From positions 1 through 20,846 of the forward strand of contig SDVU01000102.1 in the NCBI GenBank assembly GCA_016256075.1: a stretch of DNA of 20,846 nt. The letters are read 5' to 3'. Below, piece by piece: positions 8,344-16,590 of this stretch; position 1 is the stretch's first letter; every line of letters begins with the position of its first letter. Under the pieces are notes generated by a model. It was not told where the DNA came from. It saw only the letters and a list, made by a program, of their open reading frames with translations, and ran no database searches. Source of the DNA: Dictyocoela muelleri (Eukaryota > Microsporidia). Both the position numbers and the translations under genes were made by a program.

Positions 8344-8391
8344 AATGTCGCGCGTTGGGCGTATTTCACGCGCTGCGCGCGTCATGTTACT
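8344..8391. repeat. GC-rich block, inverted partner of 7409-7452
   Basis: Two islands, TGTCGCGCGTTGGGCG and TTCACGCGCTGCGCGCGTCA, lie in the right arm of the foldback. Their reverse complement matches 7409-7452 closely. Confidence 0.7.
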
Positions 8392-8558
8392 ATATTTAGT
8401 ATATTTAGCTCAGAAAAATATACAAAATATAATAATATATCAAAATATATAAAAAATTGGTTCTGGATTATTAATTAACAAAGAATTTTAAATTTTTATA
8501 CTTATGCTTTATCTCAATTTATGGTCTTAAAACAGTTGATGTGCCAAATTTTTATACA

Positions 8559-8709
8559 TTAATTTTTGTATATATTATTGAAAATTTTTGTATATATTAT
8601 TGAAAATTTTTGTATATATTAATGAAAATTTTTGTATATATTATTAAAATTTTTGTATATATTATTCAAAGTTTTTGTATATATTATTGAAAATTTTTGT
8701 ATATATTAA
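8559..8709 (-). repeat. 22-bp tandem array, right end of the foldback
   Basis: About seven units of TTTTTGTATATATTATTGAA, the reverse complement of the left-end array. Confidence 0.85.
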
Positions 8710-8871
8710 TGCATGACCCTGTATGTAAAAAATAGTTTATTATCTTTCAATAAATTTTTAACTAGATTTAAAATTTTGACATTCTTTTAAAACTAGTTTA
8801 CAATTGAATCTAAATAATTTAAACATTAAATGATTTTTTTATTTTAATAAATTTTAAATTAAAAAACATTG

Positions 8872-8957
8872 ACCCCCGTTATTTTCAAAACCCCCCGTTA
8901 TTTTCAAAACCCCGTTATTTTTCAACCCCCCGTTATTTCTCAAACCCCCGTTATTTA
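8872..8957. repeat. 17-18-bp C-rich minisatellite, five units
   Basis: Units CCCCCGTTATTTTCAAAA, with four to six C residues at the start of each unit. On the minus strand five runs of four to six G are spaced by 13-14 bases, too far apart for a classical quadruplex. Confidence 0.88.
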
Positions 8958-9162
8958 ACTAGACCCAATTATACAAAAAAAATAGTTTCTAAATTTACGA
9001 GAATGTATAATTGACCTAAAAATGATCTTTTTAGATGAGTTGTCATTTTTTAATAGAAAAAAATAATTAAAAATTGTTTAAATGACAGTTTTAAAGTGTT
9101 AATATTTAGAAAGTAATAACTGACTCCATTTAATAAATTGCACAAAATTATAAAAAAATCTG

Positions 9163-9722
9163 GGTAAAAGTTAAATACACGGTCGGAAGGAAAATTATAC
9201 GGTCGGAGGCAAAATTTTGTAAGAGTTAATGATAAAAGGGAGGTAAAAATTATAAGGTTGATGTGAATTTTTTGCCACTCTAATATGAATTTTACTGTAG
9301 ATAACATCTGAAAGTTTAATATCGACAAAAATATTAATTTAAAAGTGGGGGTGGGGAAATATAAAGGCGGGGGATAAATTAAAAGGATGGGGAAAATTAA
9401 AAGTGGGTAAATTAATCGTTAATTATTCGGGGATCTTATAGAAAACCCCCCTAAAAAGAACCTTAAAAAAAACACTCCCCCTAAAGGCAGTTTATAAAAA
9501 CACATTTTATAAGAATTTTTTTAGACACGCTATATGAATTTCACAGTTTAAAAAATATATTTAAATTTTTATCGCCCTCATAATTTTCCTTACGACCTTA
9601 TAATTTTTCTCTCCGAACTTATAATTTCCCATCATACCTTATGATTAACTCTTGCAGATTTTTCCCTCCAACCGTATAATTTTTCCTCCGACCCTATATT
9701 TAACTTTTGCCAAAATCTACAC
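9163..9722. repeat. Inverted repeat with GGTCGGAGG-type motifs
   Basis: The left arm (9163-9262) reads GTAAAAGTTAAATACACGGT and continues with CGGAAGGAAAATTATACGGT. The right arm (about 9585-9722), read in reverse complement, gives GGCAAAAGTTAAATATAGGG and GGAAAAATTATACGGTTGGA. Both arms contain AAGAGTTAAT. The motif GAATTTTTTNNNACNCTATA also occurs in direct orientation near 9264 and 9510, so the block has been rearranged. A 92-codon minus-strand open frame (9050-9328) crosses it and is not a gene. Confidence 0.6.
9340..9420. repeat. G-run repeat
   Basis: Runs of three to five G alternate with AT pieces of the type ATAAATTAAAAG. It is a poorly conserved tandem repeat and a possible but non-canonical quadruplex region. 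Confidence 0.5.
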
Positions 9723-9763
9723 ATTATCCATTTAAAACCAGACTATCCGAATAAATTATAATA

Positions 9764-9897
9764 AAATTTGCTAAGAATGTTATTTAAAACTCAATTAAAC
9801 AAATATTAAATGGCATCATTTAAAAAATTATGATCTAAAAATAAAATTATCTAATCATAATAATCCAATGTTCAAAAATAACATTTTTAGCAAATTT
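9764..9897. repeat. 134-bp stem-loop or MITE-like element
   Basis: Arms of 22 bp (9764-9785, AAATTTGCTAAGAATGTTAT; and 9876-9897) are reverse complements with one mismatch. A second, inner pair ATTATGAT / ATCATAAT lies between them. There is no coding capacity and no clear target duplication. Confidence 0.6.
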
Positions 9898-9902
9898 ATA
9901 TT

Positions 9903-10342
9903 TTAACTTCTTCAGGATATCTCGGTTCTAATTGTTATAGAGCACAAAGTCAATTTTTTTAAAAATTTCTGGAATTACGTGTAAAAATATGATTTCAAAT
10001 ATTCAACCTTAATAAGAATTATATTTTTTGGTTAAATATAAAATTCAATATCAAATGATGAAAAGGTAATAGCTGTTAATTTTAAGAGGATTGCAATTGG
10101 CCATTGAAACAATAGGGTTTATTTACTTATAGATGAAAAATGTTTAACACTAATAATCTTGTTTTAACTCTTTTTAATTAATTATATATTTATCATAAAT
10201 AATAGCTTTAAATATGTATAAAAAAGAATATTAATATTCTGTTAATATAGTTAAAAATTATAATTGAATGTTAAATAAAGAATGTAAATGGTATGCTTAA
10301 AAACTTTGAATTTGTGGATAAAAGTTATTTTAAATAAAATTA
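9903..10342. other. AT-rich spacer, no gene seen
   Basis: Stops in all frames and no repeat or element recognised. Confidence 0.55.
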
Positions 10343-10449
10343 AGGATTTAAAGATTTAAAATTCAAGATTTAAAATGTAAGATTTTAAAATTAAGATTTT
10401 TAAAATAAGATTTTAAGATGTAAGAATTTAAAAAATAAGATTTTAAATT
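10343..10449. repeat. Short AT-rich tandem repeat, period about 13 bp
   Basis: Variants of AAGATTTTAAAAT are repeated about eight times. Confidence 0.75.
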
Positions 10450-10617
10450 TTTATTTTATTATTAAAATTTAATGAACATATCTAAATATAATAATAAATC
10501 CCATCATTGATATAAATTTTATTTAAGGTATTAAGTTTTAATAATAAATAAAAATTTTTATAGAATATTCTAAAATAAAAACAAGTTTATTCTAGATCTT
10601 GTCAAAATAAAATCATA

Positions 10618-10672
10618 AAATTTTTTATTTTTAACAAATTTTTATTTTTAACAAATTTTTATTTTTAACAAA
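10618..10672. repeat. 17-bp tandem repeat, three units
   Basis: Unit AACAAATTTTTATTTTT, almost perfectly conserved. Confidence 0.85.
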
Positions 10673-10787
10673 ATTTTTAAAAAATTCTTTGTTTTTACGT
10701 AATTATATTTTTCAATACTCATCGAATTATTGGGTGAGTTCTTTTCGTAATTTTCATAAATAATCGAATATTTTATAAATAATTATT

Positions 10788-10960
10788 CATCAGCAAATTA
10801 ATTTTTAAATACAATCGATCAGCAAATTAATTTTTAAATTTCGTCAATTAAAAAATCAATTTTTAAAATTTAATCAATCAGCAATTAATTTTTAAATTTA
10901 ATGGATCATCAAATTAATTTTGAAATTTAATCAAACAAAAAATCAATTTTTAAAAATATA
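10788..10960. repeat. 29-bp tandem repeat, about six units, upstream of the GATA gene
   Basis: Units begin ATCAGCAAATTAATTTTTAA and continue with a more variable AT-CAATC-like part. Unit lengths are 28-30 bp. It lies 220-400 bp before the GATA gene's ATG. Confidence 0.75.
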
Positions 10961-11170
10961 ATAATATAAATTGATTAGTTAATTTTTTATTGCAATTGGA
11001 GTTGAAATTTTATTAATGGTAAATTAATTTTCCAAATTTTCCAAAAAAATTTACTAAAAATTTTTAACTTCCATTAAAGGAATTTTCAAAAAAAAAATAA
11101 AAAATTACAGTTGGATTATCATAAAATTGCCTCCATTAAAAAATTGATCAAAATTTTTTATTTAAGAAAA

Positions 11171-11173
11171 CCC
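11171..11173 (+). promoter_or_regulatory. CCC block before the GATA-gene start
   Basis: The sequence AAACCCATTATAACAGTC directly precedes the ATG at 11186. CCC-type signals shortly before the start codon are described for microsporidian genes. It is the only C-run close to the start and helps choose this ATG. Confidence 0.4.
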
Positions 11174-11185
11174 ATTATAACAGTC

Positions 11186-12619
11186 ATGAAAAATATTTTC
11201 AGATTAATGAAAAATACGGATACAAAATTCAGTTATGATATTTTTTGCAGGAGGAATAATTTTTTTTGGCGGATGTGGAAGATTGGTGAAAAATTAAGGG
11301 ATTTGAAAAGAGTTGATTTGGGCGAAATCGAAAGTGATGATTTTTTATTTGTTAGATCACTCCTTAGTTCATCACATATGTTCAACGGAATTATTTTCAA
11401 CGGAATTATGAGATATTCAAGCAGCGGAACGAAAAAATACCAAATAGATGAACATTTGAAGAATTCTAATGAACAATCTGTCAAGAATCACAATGAAGAA
11501 CCTGTCAAGAATCAAAATAATCAAGCTGACAGAAATCAACATCCTAGAAATGATGAAATATTTAATAAAATCAATCAAACGATCAAAAATAAAGACAATG
11601 ATTTTAATAAAATGAATTCTACGGATCGCTCCATGTTTTCAAAGAATAACGACAATCAGAAATATAGTCCTATGGATTCAAACTTTCTAAAAAACGATGA
11701 AAAGGAAAATTTTAAAAATAGAAATGATTACTCAAAATATTCCTATTTAGATTTTGGAGTACATGAAAGTCATAATGAGCTGGATAATTTTAATGAAAGC
11801 AAATTTGGATTTGATGAATTCGATCCAGAAATGAATCAAAATTTAAGATTAACAACACCTGATTACCAAAATTTGAATAGAATGGCTGAAATGGCGTCGA
11901 AAAATGTCAGTTTTTATAATGAAAATACCTCTAGACCACTTTCTAATGATATAAAAACAAATTTTTTTTTCAATGATCTAAGTTATCCGGATTTAAATTA
12001 CCCTGATTTAAGTTACCTTGATCAAAACAATCATTTTTTGAATCAAAACAATCAATTTATGAATCAAAACAATCAATTTATGAATCAAAACAATCAATTT
12101 ATGAATCAAAACAATCACTTAAATCCACAAAACTCTGATTTTCAACAACAAAACCCGTACTTTCCATATGATGAATACGCCTTTTATTATGATAATCCTT
12201 ATGTAAACTCAGCCCCTTGTATTCCAAATTCAAATAATCTATTTGGAAATATTCATAAATTGGGTCAATATGAAGAAATAGATCACAAAAAGAATTTGCT
12301 ACCCTCAAGAATGGAGCAAGAAACACGAAAATTGAAAGTCGGAACTAGAAAGAAGAGAGAAATAAAAAATATAGCTCAGACTAAAGATAAGGATTATGTT
12401 TGTTATGTCTGTGGAATTAAAGATACTCCTGTTTGGAGGAGAATTAATAAACAAAAAGTATGCAATGCTTGTGGGTTATATTTTAAAAATAAACGCCTAC
12501 GTGAAAAAAAAGGTGAAGCAGGTGAAGAAAATATCCCAAAATTATTTGATAAAGTTGATGAAAAAAATAAGACTCGTTCTAAAAGAGGTAGAAAGAAAAA
12601 AAATCCAGATCCTAAATAA
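11186..12619 (+). CDS. GATA-type zinc-finger protein, Asn/Gln-rich (putative transcription factor)
   Basis: The predicted protein of 477 residues has one C-terminal GATA zinc finger, C406-x2-C409-x16-C426-x2-C429, with the family signatures TPVWRR and CNACGLYFK. Such fingers bind (A/T)GATA(A/G) DNA in the nucleus. A basic tail (RSKRGRKKK, about 464-472) looks like a nuclear localisation signal or DNA-contact extension. The long N-terminal part is low-complexity, rich in Asn, Asp and Lys. It has a 7-residue repeat (FMNQNNQ) around 279-311 coded by nearly identical 21-bp DNA repeats, and a shorter YPDL repeat before it. The Cys2-Cys2 spacing of 16 is one shorter than the usual 17 of this class. 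The frame is open to 11111 (TTG), but I chose the first ATG because of the CCC block upstream; an ATG at 11207 is possible. The stop overlaps AATAAA-like signals. Target genes are unknown. Confidence 0.88.
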   Translation: MKNIFRLMKNTDTKFSYDIFCRRNNFFWRMWKIGEKLRDLKRVDLGEIESDDFLFVRSLLSSSHMFNGIIFNGIMRYSSSGTKKYQIDEHLKNSNEQSVKNHNEEPVKNQNNQADRNQHPRNDEIFNKINQTIKNKDNDFNKMNSTDRSMFSKNNDNQKYSPMDSNFLKNDEKENFKNRNDYSKYSYLDFGVHESHNELDNFNESKFGFDEFDPEMNQNLRLTTPDYQNLNRMAEMASKNVSFYNENTSRPLSNDIKTNFFFNDLSYPDLNYPDLSYLDQNNHFLNQNNQFMNQNNQFMNQNNQFMNQNNHLNPQNSDFQQQNPYFPYDEYAFYYDNPYVNSAPCIPNSNNLFGNIHKLGQYEEIDHKKNLLPSRMEQETRKLKVGTRKKREIKNIAQTKDKDYVCYVCGIKDTPVWRRINKQKVCNACGLYFKNKRLREKKGEAGEENIPKLFDKVDEKNKTRSKRGRKKKNPDPK

Positions 12620-12804
12620 AAAATAAAATGTTTTGATTTATACTTACAGTATATTTTTTTATTTTTAATACCAATGTCATTTTTTAAATATAAAATCTGT
12701 ATTTATTTAGACTTTGTGTTATATTTTTTAATTTTATCTTTATTATGATTATTTTTAAACTAATTGGGGATATAAATATCAAATTTATTGATTTTTGTAA
12801 TATT
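12620..12804. other. 3' flank of the GATA gene
   Basis: The stop codon lies within CTAAATAAAAAATAAAATG, giving two AATAAA-type polyadenylation signals at or just after the stop. The rest is AT-rich spacer. Confidence 0.5.
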
Positions 12805-13232
12805 TATAATTGCCCTTTTCCAGAGTTATCTCCAACCTTGGTCTTTAGACTTTTGTGCTTGGTTTTCAAACTATGGGTCACTCCCATGCTACTCAAATGC
12901 ACAGATGTATACGCGATTTTCGTTTTATCAATGACTCAGAAGTAAAAAAGCAATTATGAGCATTTTTATGAATTATTTAGTTTTATTGATGTATGTAGTT
13001 ATTCATGTCACCATATTAATCTCCACACTTAAGAAAGACCTTCCAGATTGATTCGTTGTCATAATTGATTAATTCTTATTAAGCTATACCACATTGAAAC
13101 AAATGTATATACTGCTATATTTATTAACATATTAATACCCAAACCCAATTATCTATTAAAGCTAGGCCATCATGGTCACCAAAATACTTAAATATTACAT
13201 TTATGAGTATTAACTACTGAGCTATGGTCCTT
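12805..13232 (-). mobile_element. tRNA-derived SINE, old copy (S5)
   Basis: On the minus strand all parts are recognisable but diverged: the head near 13232 (A-box region TAGCTCAGTAG), the body, the core CTGAGTCATTGATAAAACGA (around 12925-12945, nearly unchanged) and the 3' part near 12815. The B box is lost. A 66-codon open frame here is incidental. Confidence 0.75.
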
Positions 13233-13737
13233 TAAAAATGCCATGATTTAAAATTGCTTATTTGAATTTTTATTTTTAATGTTAGTTCTGAATTGCATGG
13301 GGTTAAAAATATTATAATAGATTTCAATATAAAAATCTAAAAAAATCAAGCGTATTTTTTTATAATAATACACAAAAAAACATATGCACTTTTTACCACC
13401 TTTTTCTACACCTTATAAATCTACTTTTTTTTGAAAACCGAAATAAAACTGGCTAAGTTGATTTTTCACCAACGATGAAAAATCATCTGTTTTTTCCCGT
13501 CGGTATAAAAGCACAGCATAAAATTTGATCTTAATAAAAAAATAATAGAAACATAACTCTGAGTGGAAATTATTGATATTTTCAGCATATATAAATTATG
13601 TTTCATTAAACGAAAAATTATAAAATTAAAAATTATGCTTCTAATTATAACTGATTGTTCAAATATATTTTAATTATTATATGCATAAAATGCCAGAAAT
13701 TACAAACCTTTATTTGGATTTGAATATAATTCTTATA
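13233..13737. other. Spacer with one small hairpin, no gene seen
   Basis: A hairpin pairs TGATTTTTC with GAAAAATCA around ACCAACGAT (about 13461-13487). Nothing else was recognised. Confidence 0.5.
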
Positions 13738-14026
13738 TATTTGTTAACTATGTTCAAGTTATACGTCACTAAAAAGCTACCCAGGGCATGGCTGTATATG
13801 CTATTTTCTTTTTGTTAAAGAATCAGTTGGCTACATGTAATTATAGACTTTTTCATGATTTTTTTTAGTTTCACTAATTTTTGGCGATAACGTCACTGCA
13901 CTTATCGTCACACCAAGGAAAGCCTTCCTGCTTCGTTCGACATTAAATTAAGTATTATTCAAATATACCACACAGAAAAAGTGTATATAACCCACTCGAT
14001 CTATTTTTAACCCTCCGTGAAAAATG
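13738..14026 (-). mobile_element. tRNA-derived SINE, very old copy without head (S6)
   Basis: The minus strand matches the SINE body from the GCGGTCAAAAACTATAG region (about 14020) to the GTGACGTAT region (about 13760), with many substitutions. The tRNA-like head has been lost or changed beyond recognition. Confidence 0.65.
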
Positions 14027-14187
14027 GACCGAGCGAATAAAAATTGATATGTTCATTTTATAATTGTTTAGTTTTGTACATTCAGATTTTGTAAAAAATT
14101 TACACATGAAATGCACAGTAAAAATTTTCATTCAAAAAATAACTCCTAAATTATAAATATATTATATTAAAAGCTGAGAACTTATAA

Positions 14188-14622
14188 AGCTGCCAACCTG
14201 GAGAGTTATCCACCAACATTAGTCTTTGAGTTTTTGTTCCGAGTGTTTCAATAATAATTCGCTATCAAGATACCCAGAGACCCACTGTATACGCGATTTT
14301 CATTTTATCAATGACTTAGTAGAATACAGGGTAATTAGTAGCTTTTTAATGTTTTTTTTTTATCACTACTTTTTGCCGATATGCGTCGCCTCACTCATCC
14401 CCACACATAGGAGAATTTCTTCTGCTTCATTGTCATATTAGACCAAGCCTTATTTGTCTATACCCCACTGGAACTACTGTATATTGCTACAATATTTCTT
14501 CTATAGTTTTTGACGGCTTGATGTCGATTTCATTTATTTATTGATGAGTGACGTCAGCGTTATTCAAACCTCGATACTTAAATATTCATTCAAAAGATTT
14601 AACCACTGATCTATCTAACCTA
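14188..14622 (-). mobile_element. tRNA-derived SINE, near full length, old (S7)
   Basis: The whole element is present on the minus strand. The head lies at about 14545-14622 with mutated A and B boxes, and the body keeps the hairpin region near 14385-14402 and the core near 14286-14320. The end resembles GTTGGCAGCTTTAT. A 71-codon plus-strand frame inside it is incidental. Confidence 0.82.
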
Positions 14623-14625
14623 AAA

Positions 14626-14895
14626 ATCACTTCACTAATAGAAAATATTCCACTCACCAATTAGAAAGATTGCTCTAATAATTGAAAGAAATGCTTCCAC
14701 AATTTGAAAATATTTGTATTATTAACTGTAAAGATCACACTACCTATTACAAAGACCCCTCTGACTAAATGCAAATATTGGTCCCACTAACGGCAAAATC
14801 ACTTTTAAGGGCGGCAAAGATTGCTTTAAATAAATGCGAAAATCTATCTCACTAATTGGAAAGATCTCTCTCGCTAATTTAAAAAATCTGCAATT
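14626..14895. repeat. Degenerate 22-bp tandem array, about twelve units
   Basis: Units of 20-27 bp vary around CACTAATTGNAAAGATCNCTCT-like sequence. The clearest are at 14849-14870 (CACTAATTGGAAAGATCTCT) and its neighbours. Strong divergence indicates an old array. It begins directly at the 5' end of SINE S7. Confidence 0.65.
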
Positions 14896-15030
14896 ATATT
14901 CTTTATTTTTGTTGTTAAAAAATTATAAACTTATATTTCGTATAAATGAATACCACCTTCAAGATTAGTTTTATGGCTTTTTAATAACACTGTTCTTATA
15001 AAATTTTTTTGGAAAGGCACCAGAATATTC

Positions 15031-15127
15031 AACTATACTTGATCAAAATTTTTTTTATCCTACACACCACACTTATTTAGAAATAACGTTAATTGTAATA
15101 TTTAACAAATTTTGATCAAGTATAGTT
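15031..15127. repeat. Stem-loop with 19-bp perfect arms
   Basis: CTATACTTGATCAAAATTT (15033-15051) and its exact reverse complement (15107-15125) flank a 55-base loop; the pairing extends two bases outward. It could be a small MITE. It lies at the broken 3' side of the old SINE S8. Confidence 0.75.
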
Positions 15128-15136
15128 TATTGTTTC

Positions 15137-15345
15137 ACCCCTTGGAGTATATACTGCTTCATTTTTATATTAGATCAAGTATTTTTTTTAGTCAAGCACA
15201 CTGATCTAATTGAATAGTAACATTATAAAACATATCACTTAATTTATCTTTTAACTCTATTTTATTTAATAAATTGACAGAGAATAGTTCAGAAGTACTC
15301 CGAATATTCTTGCCTTTTTCGTATTAACTACTGAACTGCTCAGGC
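15137..15345 (-). mobile_element. tRNA-derived SINE, very old 5' part (S8)
   Basis: The minus strand shows a degraded head near 15275-15345 (CTGAGCAGTTCAGTAGTTAA in place of the A-box region). The adjoining body includes the ACTTGATCTAATATAAAAAT and GAAGCAGT region. The 3' half is missing. Confidence 0.5.
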
Positions 15346-15483
15346 ATAAACTATTGAATTTTACATTTCAAAACGTCATTTACTCTATTATTGACCTTTT
15401 ATGATAAAAAAATATTTTCATGATTATATAAAACATTATATAGTCGAGGTCGATTTTTTAAGCTAGAAAATGGTCGATTTTTT

Positions 15484-16590
15484 GGATCAAAACCTGAAAT
15501 TTTACCCTCCCAGGGGAGGGAAATTTTGAACCTTGATATTTTTTTTGAATTTTAAGGACATGAATATAAACAACATTGATGAATATTTAGAAAAAATATA
15601 TAGGTTAGAAGGAAGAGAATTTATTGATTTTTTATTTGACAATAGATTTTTATTATCGTAATTCAATTGTATTGCATGTAAAGATAATGCAAAATTGCTA
15701 AAATATGCAAGGAATATTGACGGTATGAATGGCGGTGTTATAATATAAAGTGTAAAAATTATAAAAAGTATTCTAGCATCAGAATTGGTATATTTTTTAG
15801 GGGTTTTGTAATTGATATTAAATTTATTTTAAAGTTTATTGCATTGAGGTTGAGAGGATGTGGTTTGAACAGAAATGAAATTTTTTTTTGATAATAAAAA
15901 AAATACGTTAAAAAGAGCATTGAATAAATTTTACTCATCCATTCCAGAGGCAGATTTCAAAAATTATAAATTTGGAGGTCCGGGGTTTATTGTTCAGGTT
16001 GACGAAACTATGATTAATTATAAATGTAAAAGTCATAGAGGGTGGTCACCTGAAAATAGAACCGATGCACTTTGTATTGTCAAAATAAGGAATGGAATTT
16101 AAAGAGCATACGCATGTGTTATTTCTAATAAGAAAATGGAAACTATTGTGCCTAAATAAAGAATGGTGGGGCTGATGGATCAATAATATAGACGGATGAA
16201 CATTCTTCGTATTCTAGATTAAATGAGGCTTTTCAACACCCTTCAGTCCGTCACAAGTACGAATTTATAAATAATACAACAGGAACAAATACACAGGCAG
16301 TTGAACATTCAATAATTGCATTAATAATGAAATAAAAAAGGCGTTAAAACACACGAAAGAAATGATTTTTTGAGAATATATTTATTTTTCCTTAACAATG
16401 AAAGAAATATTATTGAAAAAGAAATGTATTTAATAAACCTTATTTAATCTTTTATATTTTTGATGATTTTTATTTTTATATTTTGTTTTCATTTATTATT
16501 ATATTTTATATTCATATATTATTGTATTTTTTTCATAGGTGGAAATTTTGGGTTTAGATGACTTCTGAGGGAAATTTGGGGCTTGATCTA
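15484..16590 (+). mobile_element. Decayed Merlin-type DNA transposon
   Basis: The ends resemble each other as inverted repeats. GGATCAAAACCTGAAATTTT at 15484-15503 is followed by ACCCTCCCAG. It matches the reverse complement of 16565-16590 (TAGATCAAGCCCCAAATTTC, then CCTCAG) with a few changes and a two-base gap. The length of 1.1 kb fits a single-gene Merlin element. A palindrome CCCTCCC-AG-GGGAGGG lies just inside the left end (15505-15520). No target duplication is evident. Confidence 0.6.
15560..16445 (+). pseudogene. Merlin (IS1016/IS1595-like) transposase, inactivated
   Basis: Transposase of the ISXO2/IS1595 group, the source family of eukaryotic Merlin elements. It begins at ATG 15560 (MNINNIDEYLEKIYRLEGRE). 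A zinc-ribbon-like part follows (CIACKDNAK, then CKNYKKYSSIRIG). The open piece 15875-16102 holds GGPGFIVQVDETMINYKCKS with the first catalytic Asp and the conserved HRGWSPENR. Downstream are TDEHSSYSRLNEAF (second Asp, about 16195-16235) and HPSVRHKYEFINNTTGTNTQ followed by AVEHS (third acidic residue Glu, about 16240-16310). A C-terminal tail ends near 16445. Stops occur at 15659, near 15750 and at 16100, and the frame changes between the zinc ribbon and the DDE part and again after about 16140. All three catalytic residues are still readable. Confidence 0.8.

Larger units (their letters stand above)
7170..8709. mobile_element. 1.5-kb foldback-like element with arms of about 600 bp and tandem-repeat ends
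   Basis: The left arm (7170-about 7800) and right arm (about 8040-8709) are inverted and colinear. Landmarks in order are: a 22-bp array (7170-7250 against 8559-8709), a GC-rich block (7409-7452 against 8344-8391), a block GTACCACTGAATC...ACTCAAGATATA (7518-7590 against 8215-8276), and a block GGTACTCAAAGAGTTAGG (7721-7790 against 8040-8098). Spacings agree to within about 10-15 bp. The loop (about 7800-8040) has its own short repeats. No transposase is visible. Long arms with arrays of short repeats at the ends recall Foldback/Galileo elements, but membership is not shown. The open frame at 8284-8478 is incidental. Confidence 0.65.

Noticed and set aside
9050-9328. 92-codon minus-strand open frame with hydrophobic residues
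   Set aside because: It lies in an inverted-repeat block, its hydrophobicity is explained by T-rich codons, and it lacks an upstream C-block or any recognisable motif.
9340-9420. G-quadruplex
   Set aside because: G-runs are present but the loops are mostly longer than seven bases, so the canonical pattern is not met.
11233-11484. 83-codon minus-strand frame and other frames inside 11111-12626
   Set aside because: These are shadows of the GATA gene in other frames.
14226-14441. 71-codon open frame on the plus strand
   Set aside because: It lies wholly inside a minus-strand SINE copy and has no counterpart in other copies.
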